Assembly: GCA_036245525.1 (NCBI GenBank)
Contig: BTPG01000006.1
Span: 67,080,208-67,144,207, forward strand
Origin: Semisulcospira habei
Taxonomy: Eukaryota > Mollusca > Gastropoda > Semisulcospiridae
DNA: 64,000 bases
Direction of reading: 5' to 3'
Part shown: positions 51,101 to 54,100 of the stretch, piece by piece
Position numbering within the stretch: position 1 is the stretch's first letter
How the letters are laid out: each line of letters begins with the position of its first letter
Notes under the pieces: model-generated
What the model saw: the letters and a program-made list of their open reading frames with translations, nothing else
What the model was told of the DNA's origin: nothing
Databases searched by the model: none
Translations under genes and position numbers: made by a program

Positions 51101-54100
51101 TTTTTTCCCCCAGAGATGTAGCAGCAGACATGAGTTACACTGTTGTCAGTGACAACGGAGACATGCCGACCGTGAGCGTGGGTAAAAATGGCCAGCTTGT
51201 GTCGGGACCCATTCCTGGAAGTGCCGTCGTGCATGTGACAGCCCAGGAAGAGTTTGGCATCAACCAGACGCTGGTCTTTCTCATAAAGGTGGGTTTTCTT
51301 TGATTCTCAATCTGCCGGACAGTCTTTATGATGATGCCCATCACATGCTAAGTGTAGAGAGATCCTCCAGGTATCAACTCTGTTCTCACATTTTGCGGAT
51401 TACGAGGAAAAAAGCTGCGTAAATAAATAAGAGTTGATTCATCTGCTAGCAAGAGGCACAGATTCTCATGAGCCCCTGCGGATGCAGGGGCTCATGAGAA
51501 TCTTTGCCTCTTGCAGAAGGAAACCTCATAAATGTATTGTGGTTTTCATGCTTACTGTATTTTAAAAGCACCCAGTGAGTTTTACTTGTAAATTTTGACC
51601 ATTGCAGGTGAAGCCTGTCTCGTACCTCATGCTGAATCTTGACACGGCCATGCACACGTCGGGCAGTCAGCTGTCAGCCGTCCCCGTGGGCACAACGCTC
51701 CAGTTTTCCGTCAGTTTCCACGACGATATCGGCGAAACCTTCCACGCGACGAACCTTCAGCTGGGCATCCGAGGAAGCAGGTCGGTTTTTGTAGGTTCAG
51801 TCTTCGTAGAACTGTTTAACCCTGTTAGCCCGAAGGTCCCATTCCTCAAATTTCGGAGGCGTTGCCTAACGACTATGTAGCAGTTGTAGGAGATGGATTG
51901 TTCATAATAATTCAAGGGCAGTGCCAGATGAGCTTGGCGCCTTCAGGCGCCAAGCTCATCTGGCACTACCCTTGAATTATCATGATCAAATCCATATCCT
52001 GCAGCAGGGTCCCGGGGCTAAAAGGGTTAACCCCTTCACTGCTGAGGAAAAACTGACGAGCATCCAGCTGCAAGAAATACTAGACCCTCGGGGGCGGGGC
52101 CCCTCATGGTTGAGGTGGGCTGATGAGGATCTCTTCCTCTTGTGGACACCACTTTGTAGATCTGTTCCTTGGATACCTGGGGCGCTTTGGCGTTGAACTA
52201 ACAAAGGTTTCAGAGGCACAGCCTGCACCCACTGGCAGGGAAGTGGTCAATTGCACATTGGCCACAAGGTCATTGCCATTGACCCATATGATTACTTACT
52301 TACGCCTGTCACCCCTACCCGGGTATAGGCCGTCGACGAGAGACCTCCAGCAACTCCTGTCCTGTGCTTCTCCTTCGATTCTACTCCAGGTGGTTCCCAG
52401 TCTCTTGATGTCTGCTTGGAGGTCTCGACGCCAGGAGTTTCTCGGCCTACCTCTTTTCCTCTTTCCCTGAGGGTTCCATGACAATGCCTGCCTAGTGATA
52501 CTGGAAGCTGGCTTTCTCAGACTGTGACCGATCCATCCCCATCTTCTTCGCCCAATTTCATTCTCTGCTGTTATCTGCTCTGTTCTCTCCCAGAGTCTGA
52601 CGTTGCTGATCTTCTCTGGCCAGTGGATTTTCAAAATTCTTCTAAGGCAACTGTTCATGAAACCCATATGATACTGAGGCAAAAAGCTTCAAATTTTGTA
52701 CCCTGCCGTATGCAAGCTACATTATAGTACTTACAGATAAGGATATAGACCAATGGCTTTAGTTCAAGGGTGGTGCCAGAATAGCTTGGCGCTTCTAGGC
52801 GCCAAGGTATTCTGGCACTACCCTTGAACTATAGGAGTCAAACTTATTTCACACACTGGTGTATTCTGAGTGATACGGGTTAACAATGATTAGTTCAGGG
52901 TTTAACGTCCACGGCACCGAAGTGATAATGGGCGGCCCTGACGGGCGGGTTATGGGAGACAGGGAAATCTATTGCCTATGGAGTACGACCTGAATACTGG
53001 TCAATTCAGGTGCACTGCAGCTGTGTCACTTTGATTTACCAGGACCTTTCAACGGACATGTTAGGGAACAAGCCCGTCTTTTTTTCCCCTGGATTGCGAG
53101 TCCAGTTACCGGGGCCGGGACGGGGACTCAAACCCACAACCCGGCGATTCCCTTCGCTCTCTTGCTCCGACGCTTAACCGCCTGAGCTATTTCGGACTCT
53201 AGGGGTTACCAAGAGGGGTAGATGTTAGTAATGATTGCATCAGAGCCTGTTTAGAGCAACCAACCATACAAGAGACCACCTGTCATTGAAGACCATCATT
53301 TAGGTGGGTGCTTCTCTAGACAGAGCACCTGTCTTTTAAGACCAGTTTTTCTGTGCCCTCCCCCAAAAAAAGAAGTGTACACATACCAAGGGGAATTACT
53401 CAGCGCTGGACAGACAAACAGTTAGATCCCCTGCCCCCTCCTATCAGGCACCCAATCGCCAGCCCACAGAAAAATATGCAGGTATAGAACCAGACGATCA
53501 TCTACATCCCTTAAGGATGCATCAGGTCTTGCCTATAACCCATGTCTTTTTCTGTAACTTAGGAAGTAGGCAGGAGAAACACACATACACAAACAAGAAG
53601 GTGCACTACTAAATGTGGTCGGGTAAATACCCTGATTTCCCACAGTAGATGCACAAGACAATACACAACAATGTAACAATACAAGTTTTGCCTCGAGTTA
53701 TAGAATACTCACAAACCAGATAGGTGAGGCTAGCTCTGGTAGAATTGTACACATACCAAGGGGAATTACTCAGTAATTCCCCTTGGTATGTGTACAATTC
53801 TACCAGCGCTACCCCCCAAAAATGGCTGTTCAAAACAGGTTCTGCTGTAATTATAATGAGTAATAATATTTGTTGAATGAAAAATTTCAATCGGTGTCTT
53901 ATAGCACAACATAACATTACAAGGAAGATTAACTCATTCGCGGCCAGCCGCATCCGGATGTGGCTGACAGTGAATGAGTTAAAAAAGAGGGAGGGTACTG
54001 TGCTTGAAAATTAGCAAGCGATCACAAGGGTGTCGAGTCTTGTAAATTCAGACAAGAAGTAGGTATGTGTTTGTGCAAATGCCATTCGTGCAGATTGATA

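Noticed and set aside
53124..53201. A tRNA gene on the minus strand
   Set aside because: A and B boxes are present, but the sequence is fused to a SINE body and does not give a good cloverleaf by eye, so I call it a tRNA-headed SINE.
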